A DNA stretch of 64,000 nt from positions 248,001 to 312,000 of the forward strand of contig NZ_MRCM01000001.1 of assembly GCF_002303885.1 (NCBI RefSeq), written 5' to 3'. A program made the translations under genes and the position numbers. Position 1 is the first letter of the stretch. Each line of letters opens with the position of its first letter. The notes beneath the pieces are model-generated. The model searched no databases and had not been told where the DNA came from. It saw nothing but the letters and a program-made list of their open reading frames with translations. Source of the DNA: Flavobacterium sp. ACN2 (GTDB lineage: Bacteria; Bacteroidota; Bacteroidia; Flavobacteriales; Flavobacteriaceae). Positions 43,925 to 58,900 of this stretch are shown in pieces.

Positions 43925-44806
43925 TTATTTAATGCTGTTTTTCACAAAGTCATTTAGTCTTGTTGCTAGAGATTCATCAACAGAAACTAATGGTAGACGA
44001 ACAGTATTCTCAGCAATTCCAAGGGCTTGGAAGATTTGTTTGATTCCAGCTGGATTTCCCTGCTCAAAAATCATATCAATACTGTCTGACAAAAAGTAAT
44101 GTGTTTTGTAAGCGTCAGCCGCTTTTTTATTTAGTCCTAAACGGATCATTTCTGAAAATTCTTTAGGAAAACCTTGTCCAATTACAGAAATAACACCTGC
44201 TCCTCCCGCCAAAACGATCGGCAAAGCCAACATATCGTCTCCAGAAATCACTAAGAAATCTTTTGGAGCATTTTTAATAATCTGCATTGCTTGAGCCATA
44301 TCTCCAGCCGCTTCTTTAATAGCTACAACATTTTTAAAATCGTTAGCCAAACGCACAACTGTCGAAGGAAGCATGTTACTTGCCGTTCTTCCCGGAACAT
44401 TATATAGGATTACCGGAATTGGAGAAGCTTCAGCAATTGCTTTAAAATGCTGATAAATTCCTTCCTGAGTTGGTTTATTATAATATGGAGAAACCGATAA
44501 TATCGCTTCAAAAGCAGAAAAATCTCTTGTTTTTAACTCCTCAACAATCTGCATAGTATTATTTCCTCCAACTCCTAAAACTAGAGGCAATCTTCCCTTA
44601 TTCACATCGATTACAGTCTTTATAACCAACTCTTTCTCCTCTGCTGTAAGGGTTGCATTTTCTGCTGTTGTTCCCATCACAACAAGATACTCCACTCCGC
44701 CATCTATAGAGAAGTTTACAACTCGCTGTAAAGCCTCAATGTCAACTGAAAAATCTTTTTTAAATGGCGTCACAAGCGCAACACCAGTTCCTATCAATGA
44801 TTGCAT
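43925..44806 (-). CDS. dapA: 4-hydroxy-tetrahydrodipicolinate synthase
   Basis: 293 residues. Condenses pyruvate with aspartate semialdehyde for lysine and diaminopimelate. Schiff-base Lys164 in [10 protein letters not shown], catalytic Tyr135 in ILYNVPGRT, and the TTAENATLT loop (residues 46-54). Full length. In operon 12 bp after the DUF6913 gene. Confidence 0.96.
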   Translation of the reverse strand: MQSLIGTGVALVTPFKKDFSVDIEALQRVVNFSIDGGVEYLVVMGTTAENATLTAEEKELVIKTVIDVNKGRLPLVLGVGGNNTMQIVEELKTRDFSAFEAILSVSPYYNKPTQEGIYQHFKAIAEASPIPVILYNVPGRTASNMLPSTVVRLANDFKNVVAIKEAAGDMAQAMQIIKNAPKDFLVISGDDMLALPIVLAGGAGVISVIGQGFPKEFSEMIRLGLNKKAADAYKTHYFLSDSIDMIFEQGNPAGIKQIFQALGIAENTVRLPLVSVDESLATRLNDFVKNSIK

Positions 44807-44818
44807 ATTATTATTAAT

Positions 44819-45331
44819 TTATTTTATATTTTTTAAATACCTAAACAATTCGGAAACGAATAGTTTATAGCTTCCTAATTCTGTACTAATCATCCAACGA
44901 TTTAGCCTCTGGTCTACAGCAGAAAATCCGACTTTAAATTTAGCTTTTGACTTGCTTGTGATTAACATCAAAATACTATTCTCGACATTATAATAACTCA
45001 ACAAAAGATCAAATTCTGAATTCACAAAATCATTCAAGAAACCTTCTGTAATTTCTCCGTTCCAATTGATGTGTTTATTACCAAAAGTTGGACGAGAATA
45101 GGTTTCTTTTTCCTTAAATTTTCCTTTGTATGCAAGAACTTTTATATTTTCTAAAGCAATTCCGTGGTGGGTTAACTCCTTTATTAGTGCTTCCGAATAT
45201 TCAAAATCGCTCTCATCTATCAATAAACCAATTGATTGGACGTTTTTAGTAAATACTTCGCTTTTTTCTTTATTTAAATTATTATTTAATGATTTTTTTA
45301 CAAAAAATTCCTTTATATAATTCAAAAACAT
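44819..45331 (-). CDS. DUF6913 family protein
   Basis: 170 residues with conserved order typical of the flavobacterial gene before dapA: IGLLIDESDFEYSEALIKEL, SRPTFGNKHINWNGEI, FDLLLSYYNVENSILMLITS and KFKVGFSAVDQRLNRWMIS. No signal peptide or catalytic motif. Role unknown. Confidence 0.8.
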   Translation of the reverse strand: MFLNYIKEFFVKKSLNNNLNKEKSEVFTKNVQSIGLLIDESDFEYSEALIKELTHHGIALENIKVLAYKGKFKEKETYSRPTFGNKHINWNGEITEGFLNDFVNSEFDLLLSYYNVENSILMLITSKSKAKFKVGFSAVDQRLNRWMISTELGSYKLFVSELFRYLKNIK

Positions 45332-45378
45332 AGTACTTTTACTAGATTACAAAATTAATTATTTAAGTTGCATTTAAA

Positions 45379-46158
45379 ATGGTAAAACTAAAAAAGTATA
45401 ACGGATTTTTAAAACTTTTTGTTATATTCTTAACACTTTTTTTAATCTCTTCCTGTAGTAAGAATAACTACAATTTAACTAAAATTGAAGGAAAACAACT
45501 CCCAGTTACTGAAAAAGCTGCAGAAACTCCTGAAATTGAAAACTTTATTAAGCCTTATCGCGATCACATCAATAAAGATTTGGATAATGTATTGGCTTAT
45601 TGCCCAGAAACTCTTGACAAAAGTACTGGAAAATGGCAAACTGGCATTGGAAGCTTGATGGCAGATGTTTGTGTGCTAAGAGGAAACATTGTTTTTAACG
45701 CTCGCGAAAAGAAAGATATCGATTTATGTCTTTTAAATCATGGCGGTATTCGTGCTATTCTTCCAAAAGGAAATGTTACAACAAGATCGGCTTTTGAAAT
45801 TATGCCTTTCGAAAACAGTTTGGTTGTTCTCGCTTTAAAAGGTGAGCAAATCTCAGAAATTGCTGCTTATATTATTAAGGAGAAAAAACCTCAACCATTG
45901 TCCGGAATGACTTTTACTATTACTAAAGACAATAAGGCAAAAAACATCATGGTGCAAGGCAAACCGCTTGATTTAAACAAAACGTACTATGTTGCAACAA
46001 ACGATTACTTGGCAAATGGTGGAGACAGCATGACTTTCTTTGCAAAAAACATTCAAAAGTTTGACTTAAACTACAAGCTTAGAGATGTATTGATTGATTA
46101 TTTTAAAGAAGTTGACACAGTAGTTGCTCCAAAAAATATCAGAATCACAGAGGAATAA
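45379..46158 (+). CDS. 5'-nucleotidase C-terminal domain lipoprotein
   Basis: 259 residues. Lipobox LISSC after the hydrophobic leader. The body equals the C-terminal (substrate-binding) domain of UshA-type 5'-nucleotidases: GIGSLMADVCV, LLNHGGIRAILPKG, RSAFEIMPFENSLVVLALKG and the adenine-stacking segment TYYVATNDYLANGGDSMTFF. It has no metal centre of its own. The N-terminal metal domain is the next gene, so together they rebuild a split nucleotidase on the periplasmic side. Confidence 0.9.
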   Translation: MVKLKKYNGFLKLFVIFLTLFLISSCSKNNYNLTKIEGKQLPVTEKAAETPEIENFIKPYRDHINKDLDNVLAYCPETLDKSTGKWQTGIGSLMADVCVLRGNIVFNAREKKDIDLCLLNHGGIRAILPKGNVTTRSAFEIMPFENSLVVLALKGEQISEIAAYIIKEKKPQPLSGMTFTITKDNKAKNIMVQGKPLDLNKTYYVATNDYLANGGDSMTFFAKNIQKFDLNYKLRDVLIDYFKEVDTVVAPKNIRITEE

Positions 46159-46203
46159 AAATTATAAAAAACAAGCAAAGCATTTCTGCAAAAAATATAT
46201 AAA

Positions 46204-47104
46204 ATGAAAAGAAGAGAGTTTATCGAAAAAACAGCAGCGAGTACTGCCCTATTAAGTTTAGGATTGTCTTTGAGCAGTTTTGAAAGTAACGAGATTAAGC
46301 ATTTAACGATTCTACATACTAATGATGTGCATAGCCACATTGACCCTTTTCCTGCTGATGATCCGCGTAACCCTAACAAAGGTGGTGTTTCTCGTCGTGC
46401 AACGTTGATTGAAACTATTCGTAAAGAAAATCCGAATGTACTTTTATTGGATGCTGGTGATATTTTTCAGGGAACACCATATTTCAATTATTATGGAGGT
46501 GAATTAGAATTCAAATTGATGAGTATGATGAAATATGATGCTTCTACAATTGGAAATCACGATTTTGATAATGGTCTTGACGGATTATATGCTCAGCTTC
46601 CGCACGCAACTTTTGACTTTATCAACTCTAACTACGATTTTAAAAACACGGTTATGGACGGACATGTGAAACCGTACAAAATCTTTAATAAAAATGGAAT
46701 TAAGGTTGGTGTTTTTGGTGTCGGAATTGAATTGCAAGGTTTAGTAGACAAAAAACTATACCTTGAAACGGTTTACAATAATCCAGTTGAAGTTGCTCAG
46801 GATATGACAAAACTTTTAAAGCAAGAACAAAAATGTGATTTGGTAATTTGTCTTTCGCATTTGGGTTATAAATACAAAGATGATGCAACAAAAATTAGTG
46901 ATTTGACATTTGCAGAACAAACGCAAGACATTGATTTAATTATTGGAGGACATACGCATACTTTCTTAGACAAACCTACAATTGTAAAGAATAAGGCCGG
47001 AAAAGAGGTTCTTGTTAATCAAGTTGGGTGTTACGGAATTAATTTAGGCCGTATCGATTTCTATTTTGATAAAAACAAAGCGCATACAAACCAAAGTGCA
47101 ACTA

Positions 47105-47115
<11 letters not shown>
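46204..47115 (+). CDS. 5'-nucleotidase N-terminal metallophosphatase domain
   Basis: 303 residues. Twin-arginine-like leader (MKRREFIEKTAASTALLSLG). Metallophosphatase motifs: TNDVHSHIDPF, DAGDIFQG, IGNHDFDNG, LSHLGYK and GGHTHTF. Catalyses phosphate removal from nucleotides using a dimetal site, presumably together with the upstream C-terminal domain gene. The 3' end overlaps the convergent YhhN gene by 11 bp. Confidence 0.92.
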
Positions 47116-49853
<2,738 letters not shown>

Positions 49854-49889
49854 TCAAATGCAGAAAAAATAAAAGTTTTAAAAAATCAA

Positions 49890-49921
49890 AAATCAGACTG
49901 CAAATCCATGCAGTCTGATTT
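49890..49921 (-). terminator. Terminator after the OmpA-family gene
   Basis: Perfect 13-bp stem AAATCAGACTGCA / TGCAGTCTGATTT with a 6-nt loop; T-rich sequence follows on the minus strand. It lies 110 bp past the stop at 50031. The rest of this 243-bp gap is A+T rich with nothing recognisable. Confidence 0.7.
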
Positions 49922-50030
49922 CCTCCTTGTCCATTATTCTTAAAAAAGAATTAAAAAAACCAACTTCCAAATGGTTTCGACGTTTTATATTTTTAACTGA
50001 AAATCAATACTTTACAGTACAAATATAGAA

Positions 50031-51968
50031 CTATTTTTGAATAATGATAAAATCTGAACGTCTATTTAGCACATGCTCCTCTTCAGAACATTTTACACCA
50101 TTTTTACATCTGTTGATTAATCGGGTTTCTCCGTAACCAATTGCACTTTCAATTCTAGAAGCATCTATGCCTTGAGAAAGGATATAATCTCGAGTTGATT
50201 TTGCTCTATTATCTGAAAGTTTCAAGTTGTACGAATCCTTTCCGCGTGAATCGGTATGCGATTCAATTTTGATTCTGATGTTTGGAAATTTCTGCATAAT
50301 GAAGACCACTTTAGACAATTCTTCTACAGCTTTTGGTGTAATGTCGTACTTGTCATAATCGAAGTAAATTGGATTTACATCCACTTTTTCAACTCCTTGT
50401 TTTTTAACAACTAAGTCATCATAATTGCTCAATTCAAAATTTACATCTTTTATTTCGCCACCATTTTCACCAGTTGTTTCTACTGTTTTATCATCACTAC
50501 TGTAATTTTGTTTTGCGGCAATCATTTTTACCACTTTGTTGCAAGGAACTTCAATAGCATATTTTCCGTCAAAGTTTGTTTTGGTTTCGCCCAGAACTTC
50601 ACTAAAAGAGTTATACGCCATTATCGTAACATCTGTTAAAGGCTTTTTTGTTTTATGATCGATAGCCATTCCAGAAATACTTTGGTTGCAAACTGGTTTT
50701 CCTTTTACAAAAGAGTAAATATCATCATCGCCCTTTCCTCCTGCTCTGTTGGAAGAAAAATAGCCATAAGCATCTGTTCTATCAATTATAAAAGAAAAAT
50801 CATCTTTGTTACTATTGATAGGAGCTCCAAGATTTCTTGGGATAGAAAATGTTCCATCGGGTAAAAGTTTACTTTCATAAACATCTAAATCACCCCAGCC
50901 ATAATGTCCATCAGACGAAAAGTATAAAACTCCGTTTTGGTAAAATGGAAATACTTCGTTACCAATCGTATTAATATTAGATCCTAGATTTTGAGGAGAA
51001 CTCATGGTTCCGTCGGCCGCAATTTTCACCATGTACAAATCTGTTTCGCCTTGACCTCCAGGCATGTCTGAAGCAAAGAAAAGCAATTGTCCGTCTTCGC
51101 TTAATGATGGATGTCCAACAGAATAATCGTCGCTATCAAAAAATACTTTTTGAGGATTTTCTAATTTATTATTGACAATTGATCCTTTGACAATCTGGAA
51201 ATTGTTTACTCTGGCCTCATCAACAACCAATTTATTTTTCTTTACAATATTGGTCGAATAATAAATAGTACTTCCTTTACTATCAAAACTTGCCGTAGCT
51301 TCATGATATTTGGTCATTACGTTTGGAAGAAAAACCGTCTCGTTGAATAAACTTCCGTCTGCCGGATTTCTTTCTGCAATGTACAAATTAAGAAAAGGCT
51401 GATTGTTCCAGGTATACAATTTTTCACTAAACTTTGTTGTATCACGAGCTGACGTAAATACTACATTATCTTTAAAAAATGTGGCTCCAAAATCTGATTT
51501 GCTGGTATTGATATCCAAATTTTTAATGGTGTAAAGCGGTTTTGCTTTTGCAACGCTGTCCATATATTTCTTTTGGGCAACATATTTATTAATCTCTACT
51601 TTATCACCTTTTTTATCTAGATATTCTTTTGTGATTTTATCTGCCTCATCATAATCCATAACTGCTTTCATAGATTGGATATAACGCAGGTAGTAAATAT
51701 CAGTCAGATTATTTCCTTGAATTTCATACAATTTTCTATACCACTTAAGAGCATTTCTAGAATCAGAAATAAAATAGTAGGAATCTGCCGCGTTCTTCAA
51801 AGTCTGTGCTGATGGATCTTTTATGTTTTGCAAACATTCTTCGTAAGCTTTGGAAGCATCCAAATAAGAGAAGTTTTTAAACAAAGCATCAGCTTTCTTT
51901 AAGTTAGTTTTTTGAGCGAAACTAAACGTAACGCTCAAAATTAAACATAGGATATATAGTTTTCTCAT
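50031..51968 (-). CDS. OmpA-family peptidoglycan-binding protein (PorE-like, T9SS-associated)
   Basis: 645 residues. Signal peptide, TPR-like N-terminus (LKKADALFKNFSYLDASKAYEE), PD40-type propeller repeats (about 160-430; LSEDGQLLFFASDMPGGQGETD, YFSSNRAGGKGDDDIY), a carboxypeptidase-regulatory-like domain (ISGMAIDHKTKKPLTDVTI) and a C-terminal OmpA domain (YFDYDKYDITPKAVEEL, IESHTDSRG). The same set of domains occurs in PorE and in the OmpA partners of SprF-like proteins. Probably links an outer-membrane surface complex to peptidoglycan. Confidence 0.88.
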   Translation of the reverse strand: MRKLYILCLILSVTFSFAQKTNLKKADALFKNFSYLDASKAYEECLQNIKDPSAQTLKNAADSYYFISDSRNALKWYRKLYEIQGNNLTDIYYLRYIQSMKAVMDYDEADKITKEYLDKKGDKVEINKYVAQKKYMDSVAKAKPLYTIKNLDINTSKSDFGATFFKDNVVFTSARDTTKFSEKLYTWNNQPFLNLYIAERNPADGSLFNETVFLPNVMTKYHEATASFDSKGSTIYYSTNIVKKNKLVVDEARVNNFQIVKGSIVNNKLENPQKVFFDSDDYSVGHPSLSEDGQLLFFASDMPGGQGETDLYMVKIAADGTMSSPQNLGSNINTIGNEVFPFYQNGVLYFSSDGHYGWGDLDVYESKLLPDGTFSIPRNLGAPINSNKDDFSFIIDRTDAYGYFSSNRAGGKGDDDIYSFVKGKPVCNQSISGMAIDHKTKKPLTDVTIMAYNSFSEVLGETKTNFDGKYAIEVPCNKVVKMIAAKQNYSSDDKTVETTGENGGEIKDVNFELSNYDDLVVKKQGVEKVDVNPIYFDYDKYDITPKAVEELSKVVFIMQKFPNIRIKIESHTDSRGKDSYNLKLSDNRAKSTRDYILSQGIDASRIESAIGYGETRLINRCKNGVKCSEEEHVLNRRSDFIIIQK

Positions 51969-51979
51969 AAGTTTTGTTT

Positions 51980-52912
51980 TTAGAAGAATCGAGGAGATTT
52001 AATTTTGCTTTGGTTTTTCACAAATTGATAACGCAAGATGATCTCGTGTGAACCATCATTGTATTTATTCAATTGGCTTACAGTATAATCAAAAGCATAT
52101 CCAAGATAGAAACTTGGTGATATTTGAAAACCTGCCAGTATGCTTATCGAATCATCTGTTCGATACGCTCCTCCTATAACAAACTTTTCTTGAATCATGA
52201 AATTTGCTGATATATCTGCGGTAAGCGGTGCTCCACTTACGGCTTTTACTAAAAATGCTGGTTTAAATTTCAAATTTGGATTCAAATCAAAAACATATCC
52301 CCCCATTAAATAGTAGTGCAAACGATCATAATCTATAGATTCTTTTACATCGTCATAGTAATCATTCTGAATAAAACTTGGAATAGAGAATCCTACATAC
52401 CATTTTTCTGTATAGTAGTAAATACCCGCTCCTACAGCTAGTTTCATCTGATTGTTAATGTTCTGATTTAACAAAACATCATCATCATCGTAATATCTTC
52501 CTTTAGACCAATCGATGTTTAACATTCTCGTACCGGCTTTTATACCAAAAGCTAATCTTTTTTCATATCCGAGAGGTAATGAATAAGAGAAGTTTCCATC
52601 AAGATACAGTTCGTTGGAAGGTCCGATTTTATCATTTACAATACTTAGACCTACTCCTAATTTTTCATTTCTAAGAGGAGCATGAATAGAGAAAGATTGT
52701 GTTTCTGGAGCTCCAGGCATTCCGACCCATTGAGAACGATACAAAAGTGCTGCTTCTATGGTTCCGGTAGATCCAGCATACGCTGGATTTACCGCCATAG
52801 TATTGTACATATACTGGGTATATTCGGGATCTTGTTGTGCCGAAGCGCAAACCGTAATAAAAGAACATATTAAAATGAAATATGTTTCTAATGATTTTAT
52901 ATATAGTTTCAT
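51980..52912 (-). CDS. PorP/SprF-family type IX secretion membrane protein
   Basis: 310 residues. Signal peptide ending ...TVCASAQ, then the family start QDPEYTQYMYNTMAVNPAYAGS, and a beta-barrel body with strands such as RLAFGIKAGTRMLNIDWS, FKPAFLVKAVSGAPLTADIS and IILRYQFVKN. Each type-B C-terminal-domain cargo has a dedicated SprF-like partner needed for its surface export; this one lies 47 bp downstream of the giant cargo gene. Confidence 0.93.
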   Translation of the reverse strand: MKLYIKSLETYFILICSFITVCASAQQDPEYTQYMYNTMAVNPAYAGSTGTIEAALLYRSQWVGMPGAPETQSFSIHAPLRNEKLGVGLSIVNDKIGPSNELYLDGNFSYSLPLGYEKRLAFGIKAGTRMLNIDWSKGRYYDDDDVLLNQNINNQMKLAVGAGIYYYTEKWYVGFSIPSFIQNDYYDDVKESIDYDRLHYYLMGGYVFDLNPNLKFKPAFLVKAVSGAPLTADISANFMIQEKFVIGGAYRTDDSISILAGFQISPSFYLGYAFDYTVSQLNKYNDGSHEIILRYQFVKNQSKIKSPRFF

Positions 52913-52959
52913 AACGATACTTATTTAGTTTAATTAATTAGATGATTAATAGAAGTGGA

Positions 52960-55900
52960 TTATCTCATAATAGACAACCAGCCTTTTTTAACCGTTCCAT
53001 CTCCAATGGTTATCACATAAAAATAAGTACCTGTTGGCAGCATATCTCCTCTATTAACTACACCGGATACATTTGCTGTACCGTTCCAATCATTTTCATA
53101 ACGTGTTTTACTATACACTAATGCTCCGTATCTGTTAAATACTTTCAGTTCGTTGTTTGGATAAGACTCAATACAGTCAATTCTGAACAAATCGTTTTTA
53201 CCATCATTGTTTGGAGTAAACTCATTGTAGACAGTTAGACAAATTGGTTCTATTGTAACCGAAGCTGAATTGTTTGATGCATCAACATCTAAAGGAGTCG
53301 AAATTTCAACGGTAGCAACACTAGTGTAGTTTCCGCTTGATAATACTTCTGCAACAACTGTCAATACTACACTTTGACCTGCCGTTAATGTTGGGATGGT
53401 CCAAAGCTGTGTTGCTGGATCGTATGTTCCTGCAGTTGCCGAAGAGCTTACCAATTGTAAACCGCTAGGAAGCAAATCACTCACAATAGTATTGATGAAA
53501 TCTCCTTCACCTACATTGTTTACTGTAATCGTAAACGTTACTTTATCTCCAAAGTTCGGAGTTGGATTATCTACAGTATGCGTAATAGTTAAATCTGAAC
53601 AGCTTGCAACAGTAACATCTAACGTTTTAATTGTTCTTTCGTCGCAATTATTAACATAAGCCACAGTTACTTTTCCTGGACCAATATCTGACCAAGAAAC
53701 TGTTACAGAACCATCGTTTGTACCACCGCCTGAAACAATTGTACCTCCATTAATAGTCCATACATAATTAGATTTACCATTTGCAATTGAATACGTTACA
53801 CCTTTGAATACACAAGGAGTATCATCTGTAGTAGCAAGCTGAACTGCAGCATCATTTTCGAATGCAATTGTAACTCCTAATCTTGGTCCGTTATCACAAC
53901 CGTTAAATGTATTAGTCAATGCTCCTGCATAATAAGTGGTTGCTGTAAGCGGAGTTGTATTTGCTAATGCTGTTCCGCCAGTTGCAGATGCGTACCAAAC
54001 TACATTTGTTTCGTTTACAAAAATACTAGCCAATGTTGGCAAAGCTGATAAACAGAATGTTTGTGTAGTTCTTGGCGTTGTAATTACGCTTGGCGAATTT
54101 ACATTTACCGTAACAGCTAATCTAGCTGGATTTTCGCATCCAATAGCACTTGAAACTGCACCATAATATGTACCTGTTACAAGAGCTGTTGTTGGCGCAA
54201 TTGCTGTTCCACCTGTAGCTGTGCTATACCAAACAACATTTGCTTCGTTTACTTGAATATTTGCCACTGTTGGCGAATTTAAAGTACAGAAGTTTTGTGT
54301 TGTGTTAGCTGTAGTCGGTGTTGGACTTGGATTAACTACGGTAACAGTCACCTGAAGACGAGTTGAGCTTTCACATCCTGATGGATCAACTATATTTCCG
54401 AAATAAATTCCTGAAGTAAGCGCCGTTCCTGCTGGAATTGCTGTTCCTCCTGTTGCTGCTGTAAACCATGTTACATTGCTTTCGTTTACCTGAATATTGG
54501 CAATAGTCGGAGCATTTGCAGAACAGAAAGTCTGTGCTGTACTATTTGTCGTTGGATTTAATGTATTACCAACTGTTACAGCCACTTGCAATCTAACACT
54601 GCTTTCGCAACCTGTTACTGGATCTTTAATTGCTCCGAAATAAGTTGTTGTAGTTAGCGTAGTTGTCGCTGCTAAAGCAGTTCCTCCTGTTTGAGTTGTG
54701 TACCAAACTACATTACTTTCATTCACTTGAATATTAGCAACTGTAGGATTTGTTCCTGTACAGAAAGTTTGTGCAGCAGCAGTTGTTGTTGGTGTTGCGG
54801 GGTCAGTCACATTTACATCAACTGTTAATCTTGAAGCGCTTTCGCATCCTGTTACAGGATCTAAAATTGCTGCAAAATACTGGCCTGTCGTTAAAGCTGT
54901 TGTTGGCGCAATTACTGTTCCACCTGCTAAAGCTGTATACCAAACAATATTTGTTTGATTAAACTCAACACTTGCAAAAGTCGGCGCATTAACCAAACAG
55001 AAGTTTTGTGTTCCTGCTGTTACTAAAGTCGGTGTTCCCGGATCGTTTACAATTACATCAACTGTTAATCTTGAAGCGCTTTCGCAGCCTGTTGCTGGAT
55101 CTAAGATCGCTGCAAAATACTGTCCTGTTGTTAAAGCTGTAGTTGGAGCAATTACTGTCCCACCTGTTAAAGCTGTGTACCAAACAATATTAGTTTCATT
55201 AGTTTGGATGCTTGCAAATGTCGGAGCATTAACCAAACAGAAGTTTTGCGTGCCTGCTGTTACTAATGTTGGTGTTCCCGGATCATTTACAATCACATCA
55301 ACTGTTAATCTCGCAGCACTTTCGCAGCCTGTTGCTGGGTCTGAAATTGCAGCAAAATATTGGCCTGTTGTTAAAGCTGTTGTAGGAGCAATTGCTGTCC
55401 CACCTATTAAAGCTGTGTACCAGACAATATTAGTTTCATTAGTTTGGATGCTTGCAAATGTTGGAGCATTAGCCAAACAGAAGGTTTGTGTTCCTGCTGT
55501 TACTAAAGTCGGAGTTCCCGGATCACTTACAATCACATCAACTGTTAATCTCGCAGCACTTTCACAGCCTGTTGCTGGGTCTGAAATTGCAGCAAAATAT
55601 TGGCCTGTTGTTAAAGCTGTTGTTGGAGCAATTACTGTCCCACCTGTTAAAGCTGTATACCAAACAATATTTGCTTGATTAAACTGAACGCTTGCAAATG
55701 TCGGAGCATTAGCCAAACAGAAGTTTTGCGTTCCTGCTGTTACTAAAGTTGGCGTTCCTGGATCGTTTACAATTACATCAACTGTTAATCTTGTAGCACT
55801 CTCGCAACCTGTTGTTGGATCTGAAATTGACGCAAAATATTGTCCTGTTGTCAAAGCTGTTGTTGATGGAATCAATGTTCCGCCTGTTATAGCTGTATAC

Positions 55901-58900
55901 CAAACAATATTAGTTTCATTTGTCTGAATACTTGCAAACGTAGGAGCATTTGCCAAACAGAAGTTTTGAGTTCCTGCAGTCACCAAAGTTGGCGTTCCTG
56001 GATCATTTACAATCACATCTACCGTTAATCTCGCAGCACTTTCGCAGCCTGTCGCTGGGTCAGAGATTGCTGCAAAATATTGGCCTGTTGTCAGAGCCGT
56101 AGTAGATGGAATCAATGTTCCGCCTGTTATAGCTGTATACCACACAATGTTAGTTTCATTCGTCTGGATACTTGCAAATGTTGGAAGATCTTCTTTACAG
56201 AAAGTTTGTGTTCCTACTGTTACCAACGTTGGAGTTCCTGGATCGCTTACAATTACATCAACTGTTAATCTTGCAGCACTTTCACATCCTGTTGTCGGAT
56301 CGCTAATCGCCGCAAAATATTGGCCAGTTGTCAGAGCTGTAGTAGATGGAATCAATGTTCCGCCTGTTAAAGCTGTATACCAAACGATATTTGTTTGATT
56401 AAACTGAACACTTGCAAAAGTCGGCGCATTAGCCAAACAGAAGTTTTGTGTTCCTGCTGTTACTAAAATCGGTGTTCCTGGATCGTTTACAATTACATCA
56501 ACTGTTAATCTTGAAGCGCTTTCACAGCCTGTTAATGGATCTGAGATTGATGCAAAATACTGGCCAGTTGTCAGAGCCGTAGTAGCTGGAATCAATGTTC
56601 CGCCTGTTAAAGCCGTATACCAAACAATGTTAGTTTCATTCGTCTGGATGCTTGCAAACGTAGGAGCATTTGCCAAACAGAAGTTTTGCGTACCTGCTGT
56701 TACTAATGTTGGAGTTCCTGGGTCATTTACAATTACATCAACTGTTAATCTTGTAGCGCTTTCACAACCTGTTGTTGGGTCTGAGATTGCTGCAAAATAC
56801 TGTCCTGTAGTTAGAGCCGTAGTAGATGGAATTAATGTTCCGCCTGTTATAGCTGTATACCACACAATGTTAGTTTCATTCGTCTGAATGCTGGCAAATG
56901 TAGGAAGATCTTCTTTACAGAAAGTTTGTGTTCCTGCTGTCACCAACGTTGGAGTTCCTGGATCGCTTACAATTACATCGACTGTTAATCTTGAAGCGCT
57001 TTCGCAACCTGTTGCTGGATCTGAGATCGCTGCAAAATACTGTCCTGTGGTTAAAGCTGTAGTAGATGGAATCAATGTTCCACCTGTTAAAGCCGTATAC
57101 CAGATAATATTAGTTTCATTAGTCTGAATGCTGGCAAATGTAGGCTGATCTACCTGACAGAAATTTTGTACTCCTGCTGTTACTAATGTAGGTGTTCCTG
57201 GATCGTTTACATTTACTGTTACTTCCAATCTCACTGAACTTTCACAGCCTGTAAGTGCATCTGTAGCTGCTCCGTAGTAAATTCTGCTTACTAAAGGAGT
57301 TGTTGAGGCAATTACATTTCCACCTATCGCTGCATCATACCAAATAACATTGCTCTCGTTTACTTGAATATTTGCAACTGTAGACGCAGAAGATAAACAG
57401 AAATTCTGAGTATCGTTTGTAGTTGTTGGCGTATTTGGATCGCTAACTATAATTACTGCATCTTGTAATGTTCCTGCTAAATTTTCACACGTATTAGTGC
57501 TTGAAACCGCTACATAATAGGTTATCGGACTTACTGCTTTTGTTAAACCTGTAGCAGTTAAAACACCAGCCCCATCTATTGCATAAGTAACCCCTGCTAT
57601 TACAGCGCCATTTGTAATTGGTTGCGTTTTAGCAGCGTCTAAATACCAAGTAAATACTGAGCTAGTTAATGCTGGTGCAGTCGGAGTTAATGATGCTGAT
57701 AAGCCTGGGCAAACCGTTACATCATCAACCAAAATATCACTTCCTATTGAAGGAGGCAAAATTGTGAATGTGATTTGTTTTCTATCTGCTGCTGCAGTTT
57801 CACACAATTCATCTGAACTCACTCCAACGAAATAAGTATAAGTTCCCGGAGCCAATCCGTTTACTATCAACTGTGCAGTTAGTTCACCAGGAATTAACTG
57901 ACTTGTTGTTCCATTAAAACTATACCAATGGTATACAGGATTTGTTAAAACAGGAGTTCCGCTTAAACCTGTTGCTAAAATTACAGTTCCAGAAGCAGAA
58001 CAAATTGATGTTGCTGTTCCTCCGTTTAACGTAATATCTGTTAAAGCATTTACTGGGGCAGAAGCTTTTACTTCAACAGTAACTTCTCCTCTTGCATAAT
58101 TTTCACAACCATAACGTACTGGTTGTATATAATATTTGTAAATACCTGCAGTTAAATTATCTGGTAGCGTAAAAGTAGGTCCGCTAGCCACCAAGTTCCC
58201 TCCTGTCTCTGCATCGTACCATCGATAGGTCGAACAGGCGACTTCAGGAATCTCGAGTTCAATTTCGCTGCCCGGACAGACCGTAATTTTATTCTGCGGA
58301 TCTGCTCCAATAACGGTGGTGTTAGCTGTTCTTTCTACAGTATGAACTCTTAAGAAATCTAATACTCCAGCAACACCTCCTAAACGAATTCTAACTCTAT
58401 CATAAATCTCTGTTGGAGAAGACACTAATACCATTGCCAAAGAATTTCCTGGCAATAATTTTATACTCAATAATGTACTTGTATTTTGAATTGGAGCACC
58501 AACTGCCACATTTCCTAAATAACGCTGAATTGAGAATCCTGTAAGCAGATTCACGCTTAAAAGACTGCCTGGTTTTGAAACCACAATTCTTAAAGTATCA
58601 CTAAGAACAGAAGGTGTTTTAAATTGCACCGTTAAATCTGCTGCTGCCGCAACTCCAACTCCACTATACATTGTAGCAAAAGTTGTTACGTCATTATCAG
58701 CAACATTCCAAGCATCACTTACACCTATTAAAGCAGTTGCCGCACCTATAGGAAGGTTTATATCTGTAGCGCCATAAAAAATATCCTGAATATCTCCTGG
58801 AGTACAAGTTACAGCAGTAACTGGTTTATTATAATGAGCTTCAAATACTTTTGTATTTTGAGCAAGACTTAAAATTGAAGAAGATACAATACGAATACCA

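Noticed and set aside
55175..57127. Several plus-strand open frames of 60-167 codons opposite the adhesin repeat array
   Set aside because: They are the antisense of the 240-bp coding repeats; their likeness to each other comes only from the repeat, and the minus-strand frame is uninterrupted over 10 kb.
54805..57204. Regular repeat spacing that could suggest a CRISPR or satellite array
   Set aside because: The repeats are 240 bp, in frame, contiguous without spacers and encode Ig-like domains.
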